This document shows, piece after piece, positions 42,334 through 45,999 of a stretch of DNA of 45,999 bases (its first letter is position 1; every line of letters starts with the position of its first letter). The position numbers and the translations under genes are program-made. Under the pieces are notes generated by a model. That model was not told where the DNA came from, did not search any database, and saw nothing but the letters and a program-made list of their open reading frames with translations. Origin of the DNA: an uncultured Clostridia bacterium (GTDB lineage: Bacteria > Bacillota > Clostridia > Oscillospirales > Oscillospiraceae). The stretch lies in contig CALBJG010000016.1 of NCBI GenBank assembly GCA_937892865.1, forward strand, positions 1 to 45,999, read 5' to 3'.

Positions 42334-43827
42334 TCAGTCTCGCATAGTTGCATATTTCATAATTTCTTCCTGAGTTGCATCTGCTATATCCAGTTCAGCA
42401 GTGATGCGACCTTCGCACATAACAATAACGCGGTCACTCAGGCGCTGGATCTCCGCCAATTCAGAAGAGATCATAATCACGGACTTGCCTTCAGATGCCA
42501 GTTTTTCCATCAATGCATACATTTCGCTCTTTGCGCCAACATCAATGCCACGGGTAGGCTCGTCAAAAATGAAGATATCGGAATCTTTCATCAGCCAACG
42601 GGCAATGATGACCTTCTGTTGGTTGCCGCCGGAAAGATTCTTTAAAAGCTGTTCCATAGAAGGCGTCTTTGTTTTTAAAAGCGCATTCGTTTCTTCAGAA
42701 ACCTTTGCGATAGATGCATCATCGATCCAACCATGTTTTATGTATTTGTCAAGGGATGCGATTGCAGAGTTGTCTGAGACAGATTTCATCAGCATCAAAC
42801 CATAACGCTTTCTATCTTCAGACAAATAACAAATACCGTTCTTAACCGCTTGTTCAGGCGTATTGATCTTCGTCAATTTACCGTTTATATAGATTTCGCC
42901 GGATGCTTTTTCATCTGCGCCGTAAAGCGCCCGGGCAACTTCTGTACGGCCAGCGCCCATCAAACCTGCAAAGCCAAGGATTTCGCCTCTACGAAGTTTG
43001 AAATTAACATCTCGAACTTCTTTGCCCGCATTCAGGTTTTTTACTTCAAGAATAACCGGTGCGTCTTCAGGGACCGTGCTTGCTTCCTTTTTATCACCCA
43101 TAATAACGCGACCGACCATCATTTTAACGATGTCATCTTTGGTCGCATCTGCAGTATTGATCGTACCAACATACTCACCGTCTCGCATAACCGTAACACG
43201 GTTAGAAATACGGTTGATTTCATCCATACGGTGAGAGATGTAGATCATACCGATTCCTTTATCCCGAAGATCGTTCATGATCTTAAACAACTCTTCCACT
43301 TCAGGCTGAGTCAACGCGGCAGTAGGCTCATCCAGAACCAGGAGTTTGCATTCATGGGAAACTGCCTTTGCAATTTCGACCATTTGCTGCTTACCAACGG
43401 TAAGAGTACCCAGTTTCACAGTGGGATCAATCTTAACACCTATACGTTTAAACAGTTCTGCAGCATCACGAACCATTTTTTTATCATCAATTAAAATACC
43501 TTTCATCGGCTCTCTGCCAATGAACATATTTTGAGCCACTGTCAAATGGTTCATCATATTTAATTCTTGATGGATAACGCTGATGCCCGCAGCCTGCGAA
43601 TCTGCAATACTATTAAAATTAACATGCTCACCGAACAGTTCGACAGTACCGCCATCTCTTTTATGAATGCCGCAAAGAACTTTGATCAGTGTAGATTTAC
43701 CGGCACCGTTTTCTCCCATCAGAGCATGGACTTCACCGGCTTTCAATTCAAAGTCTACACCTTTGAGTGCATGAACGCCGGAAAAATACTTTTGAATGCC
43801 TTGCATTTTTAAGATCGTTTCGCCCAT
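42334..43827 (-). CDS. Sugar ABC transporter ATP-binding protein (RbsA type)
   Basis: A 497-residue tandem ATPase that powers sugar import. The first domain has Walker A GENGAGKST (38-46), the signature as LTVGKQQ and Walker B LLVLDEPTAAL. The second has the degenerate loop GLMGAGRTE, LSGGNQQ and IFDEPTRGIDVG. The asymmetry is normal for this family. It is the first gene of the leftward operon; AAAGGTG lies before the ATG. A LacI-type operator-like palindrome is 43 bp upstream. Confidence 0.96.
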   Translation of the reverse strand: MGETILKMQGIQKYFSGVHALKGVDFELKAGEVHALMGENGAGKSTLIKVLCGIHKRDGGTVELFGEHVNFNSIADSQAAGISVIHQELNMMNHLTVAQNMFIGREPMKGILIDDKKMVRDAAELFKRIGVKIDPTVKLGTLTVGKQQMVEIAKAVSHECKLLVLDEPTAALTQPEVEELFKIMNDLRDKGIGMIYISHRMDEINRISNRVTVMRDGEYVGTINTADATKDDIVKMMVGRVIMGDKKEASTVPEDAPVILEVKNLNAGKEVRDVNFKLRRGEILGFAGLMGAGRTEVARALYGADEKASGEIYINGKLTKINTPEQAVKNGICYLSEDRKRYGLMLMKSVSDNSAIASLDKYIKHGWIDDASIAKVSEETNALLKTKTPSMEQLLKNLSGGNQQKVIIARWLMKDSDIFIFDEPTRGIDVGAKSEMYALMEKLASEGKSVIMISSELAEIQRLSDRVIVMCEGRITAELDIADATQEEIMKYATMRD

Positions 43828-43869
43828 TCAAACATCACCTTTCACGCAAACAAAAAACATATACAAAGT

Positions 43870-43881
43870 CGAAACGTTTCG
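43870..43881. promoter_or_regulatory. LacI-type operator-like palindrome before the importer
   Basis: CGAAACGTTTCG is a perfect 12-bp palindrome with the central CG typical of LacI-family sites. It lies between the importer promoter area and the first start codon, where a bound repressor would block transcription. The divergent LacI-type protein is the obvious candidate; CcpA is another. Confidence 0.75.
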
Positions 43882-43928
43882 TTTGCTATTATTCAACAAA
43901 TGGTTGTGCAAACGCACCATACAACCGG

Positions 43929-43958
43929 ATAATATTTTGTGCACTATTACAATTGCAC
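43929..43958 (-). promoter_or_regulatory. Possible importer operon promoter
   Basis: Minus strand GTGCAA (43953-43958) and TATTAT (43929-43934) with 18 bp spacing. The -35 is poor and overlaps an inverted repeat, so the assignment is tentative. Confidence 0.35.
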
Positions 43959-44034
43959 ATAAAATTCATCCTCTATATGCCTATAATATAATAAACTTTC
44001 ACAAAAAAATCAAGACATTTTTTATTTTTTTATA

Positions 44035-44063
44035 TTGACAGCACAAAATTCATTTTATATTAT
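44035..44063 (+). promoter_or_regulatory. Promoter of the lacI-type gene (TTGACA-17-TATTAT)
   Basis: Perfect TTGACA at 44035-44040, a 17-bp spacer and TATTAT at 44058-44063. The second operator-like site begins about 40 bp further on. Confidence 0.82.
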
Positions 44064-44100
44064 ATAGATAGTAAATGATCAAAACTTTACATTCAAAAAG

Positions 44101-44112
44101 TGAAACGATTCG
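44101..44112. promoter_or_regulatory. Second operator-like site, in the lacI leader
   Basis: GAAACGATTCG differs from the first site (GAAACGTTTCG) at one base. It lies downstream of the regulator's promoter and before its ribosome site, a place suited to autoregulation. Confidence 0.65.
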
Positions 44113-44137
44113 CTTTCAAGGAATGGAGGTGCACATT

Positions 44138-45112
44138 ATGGCAACCATAAAAGATGTAGCAAAATTGGCAAATGTCTCTATGGCTACTGTTTCCAAGTAT
44201 CTTAATGGCGGTAATGTGCGCGCAGAAAATGAAATGCAGATCCGTTCCGCTATCGATGCCCTGGATTATCGCGTTAATCCCTTTGCCAGAAATCTCAAAG
44301 CCCAGAGGAGTCGCTTTATTGGTATTCTTCTTCCCAATATGACTGCCCCCTTCTTTGGCTCAGTGATTACAGAATTTGAAAAGGCTGTTCGTGAATATGG
44401 TTATCACACACTCATTTCCTGCTATGGCTCTAACCACGGACTTGAACGGGACAATCTTCAATTCCTAATGTCTAACGGAATCGAAGGCCTTATTTACATC
44501 CCGGAAGATATTACATCAGACGAGTTTTATGAATTGACCGCACATCACAATATACCAACTGTGCAGATCGACCGCATTATTCAAGGTGTCGACAGCGATG
44601 CAGTTTTGGTAGACAATGCGGATGCTGTTTATCGTGCTGTATGCGAATTGATCAAAAAGGGTCATACACGCATTGCATTGATCGCCGGTCCAAAATCCGT
44701 TTATACCGCAAAAGAGCGGCAGATTGGATATCTCCGGGCATTGTCTGACCATAATATTCTATTTGATGACGAGTTAATTATCAGTGACAACAATGAGTTT
44801 GCTACCGGTTACCGAGGATGTGAAGCACTTTTATCCCTGAATAGTCCGCCGACAGCCGTTGTTACAACCAATTACGATATTACAATTGGTCTTGTCACCG
44901 CTGCCAGGGACCGCGGTTTAAAGATTCCCGATGATCTTGATATTTTCGGTTTTGATTGCGTGGAAGTGTGTTCTATGATGAAGCCTCCGCTCCCTGTTGT
45001 ACACCAACCGGAGCAAGAAATCGGTCGAACCGCAGCAAGATACTTATTAGAACGGTTACAGGGTTATAACGGAGACTACAGAACAACACGTTTAAACTGC
45101 AAATTAACATAA
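44138..45112 (+). CDS. LacI family transcriptional regulator
   Basis: A 324-residue sugar-responsive repressor. The N-terminal helix-turn-helix reads ATIKDVAKLANVSMATVSKY, followed by the hinge (AENEMQIRSAIDALDYRVNP). The ligand-binding domain begins FIGILLPNMTAPFFGSVI and has further family segments (RIALIAGPKSVYTAKERQ, LDIFGFDCVEV, VHQPEQEIGRTAARYL). The ATG at 44138 is preceded by GGAGGTG; an earlier in-frame ATG would start inside the leader. It is divergent from the importer and directly upstream of fucI, so it probably controls both. Confidence 0.94.
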   Translation: MATIKDVAKLANVSMATVSKYLNGGNVRAENEMQIRSAIDALDYRVNPFARNLKAQRSRFIGILLPNMTAPFFGSVITEFEKAVREYGYHTLISCYGSNHGLERDNLQFLMSNGIEGLIYIPEDITSDEFYELTAHHNIPTVQIDRIIQGVDSDAVLVDNADAVYRAVCELIKKGHTRIALIAGPKSVYTAKERQIGYLRALSDHNILFDDELIISDNNEFATGYRGCEALLSLNSPPTAVVTTNYDITIGLVTAARDRGLKIPDDLDIFGFDCVEVCSMMKPPLPVVHQPEQEIGRTAARYLLERLQGYNGDYRTTRLNCKLT

Positions 45113-45120
45113 AGTATATT

Positions 45121-45137
45121 AACGCTGAAGCGTTTAT
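45121..45137 (+). promoter_or_regulatory. Hairpin and weak operator-like site before fucI
   Basis: AACGCTGAAGCGTT (45121-45134) is a small hairpin directly after the regulator gene. It contains GAAGCGTTTA (45127-45136), which resembles the two stronger operator-like sites. A second hairpin, CCGC...GCGG, is at 45157-45170. No good promoter is seen, so fucI is probably read from the lacI transcript. Confidence 0.35.
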
Positions 45138-45192
45138 ATAAATGTATAAACTATGTCCGCTTTTATGCGGCAAGAACCAGGAGGATAATTTT

Positions 45193-45999
45193 ATGGCAAA
45201 GAATCGTTACATTGGCGATTATCCGGTAATCGGAATTCGCCCCATCGTTGACGGCCGTCGTGGCCCGCAAATGATGCGTGAATCCCTCGAACCCCTTGTT
45301 TGGGCAATGGCTGAATCCGCAAAGAAACTCTTTGAGGAAAATCTCTTTTACTCCAATGGTGAGCCCGTAAAGGTTGTTATCGCCGATACTTGTATCGGTC
45401 GTGTGCCTGAAGCCGCTGCTTGCGCTGATAAATTCAAAAAAGAAGGCGTATCTATTACATTGTCCGTTACTCCTTGCTGGTGCTACGGCTCTGAAACAAT
45501 GGACATGGATCCTCATACCATCAAAGGCGTTTGGGGCTTCAACGGCACAGAGCGCCCCGGCGCTGTTTACCTGGCTGCAGTCCTTGCCGGTCACGCGCAA
45601 AAAGGTCTGCCCGCATTCGGCATCTACGGTCATGAGGTTCAGGACCGGGATCAGGTTACACAGATTCCTGATGATGTTAAGGAAAAACTTCTCCGCTTTG
45701 GCCGCTGCGCTGTTGCAGTTGCTACTATGCGTGGCAAGTCTTACCTGCAGATCGGCTCTCAGTGTATGGGCATTGCCGGCTCCATTATGGATCAGAGCAT
45801 GATGGAAGAGTATTTCGGTATGCGTGTTGAATCAGTTGACGAGGTTGAGATCCTCCGTCGTATGGAAGAAGGCATTTATAACGAAGAAGAATTTCAGAAG
45901 GCGCTGGCATGGACCAAGGAACACTGCAAGGAAGGCCGCGACGACAACCCCGAAGAGGTTGAATTCCTGGGTGAAAAAGTACGCATTAAGTTCACTCCC
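45193..45999 (+). CDS. fucI: L-fucose isomerase, N-terminal part (3' end outside window)
   Basis: Interconverts L-fucose and L-fuculose (often also D-arabinose and D-ribulose), with a manganese ion, in the cytoplasm. The frame is open from the ATG at 45193 to the window end, giving 269 residues of about 590. The N-terminal domain is clear: IGIRPIVDGRRGPQMMRESL, VVIADTCIGRVPEAAACADK, NGTERPGAVYLAAVLAGHAQ, GIYGHEVQD and YLQIGSQCMGIAGSIMD. AGGAGG lies before the ATG. It is read in the same direction as the LacI-type gene 80 bases upstream. The metal-binding residues of the later domains are outside the window. Confidence 0.95.
   Translation, partial: MAKNRYIGDYPVIGIRPIVDGRRGPQMMRESLEPLVWAMAESAKKLFEENLFYSNGEPVKVVIADTCIGRVPEAAACADKFKKEGVSITLSVTPCWCYGSETMDMDPHTIKGVWGFNGTERPGAVYLAAVLAGHAQKGLPAFGIYGHEVQDRDQVTQIPDDVKEKLLRFGRCAVAVATMRGKSYLQIGSQCMGIAGSIMDQSMMEEYFGMRVESVDEVEILRRMEEGIYNEEEFQKALAWTKEHCKEGRDDNPEEVEFLGEKVRIKFTP

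Larger units (their letters stand above)
43828..44137. promoter_or_regulatory. Divergent control region between importer operon and lacI-type gene
   Basis: A 310-bp gap with no gene. It holds two operator-like sites (43870-43881, 44101-44112), a consensus promoter for the regulator (44035-44063) and a weaker one for the importer. It also holds an imperfect inverted repeat TGTGCA...TGCACA (43938-43959) and very A/T-rich sequence around 43980-44035. Confidence 0.8.

Noticed and set aside
43938..43959. Rex or CRP-type site before the importer
   Set aside because: TGTGCA and TGCACA are 10 bp apart, giving a spacing that fits neither protein's consensus; kept only as an unexplained inverted repeat.
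45163..45633. Minus-strand open frame opposite the fucI start
   Set aside because: The plus-strand frame encodes an unmistakable FucI N-terminus with a proper ribosome site; the antisense frame is a shadow.

Overview
The window reads as a chromosomal segment of an endospore-forming Bacillota of class Clostridia, probably a gut or rumen anaerobe of the Oscillospirales type (the order is a guess). The main evidence is an intact spoIIGA-sigE pair, a SipL-like spore-coat protein, the redox repressor Rex, a FHA-SEDS protein with its partner penicillin-binding protein, and many sugar and uronate genes. No rRNA, tRNA, insertion sequence, prophage gene or CRISPR array was seen. Genes are dense, most have a clear AGGAGG-like ribosome site, and hairpin terminators close most units.

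Layout. 1-920: 3' end of glnS and a shared terminator. 939-8075: one very large secreted, membrane-anchored modular surface protein on the minus strand. 8261-10451: spoIIGA, sigE and rex; rex has its own promoter with three TCGATA repeats spaced exactly 16 bp. 10631-12860: AraC regulator, rarA and a DUF951 gene as a minus-strand unit, divergent from a GH4 alpha-galactosidase (12987-14306). 14345-16387: two CobW-type GTPases, one with a long His/Cys metal-binding insert. 16581-22281: sipL-like gene, a tiny membrane protein, a class B PBP, a FHA-SEDS glycosyltransferase and nfo. 22388-27860: WYL regulator, small lipoprotein, two FAD oxidoreductases, a DUF896 protein and a second AraC regulator. 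28022-30702: uxaB and uxaA for galacturonate breakdown, opposite that AraC gene.

30743-45999: the most interesting part. A LacI-type regulator and the start of fucI read rightward. Leftward run a ribose-type ABC sugar importer (ATPase, permease, lipoprotein), a rhamnulokinase-family kinase, an SDR, a divergent PHP protein, a zinc-type dehydrogenase of the sorbose-1-phosphate reductase type, a second FGGY kinase and a TIM-barrel epimerase/isomerase. metY and a nitroreductase follow on the same strand. Operator-like sites (GAARCGWTT core) lie before the importer, in the lacI leader and, more weakly, before fucI.

The importer and fucI suggest uptake and isomerisation of L-fucose or a related sugar. 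The sugar-phosphate redox pair and two kinases do not fit the textbook isomerase-kinase-aldolase route. I infer a possible alternative or branched deoxy-sugar/ketose pathway. This is a hypothesis: the aldolase may simply lie beyond the right edge.
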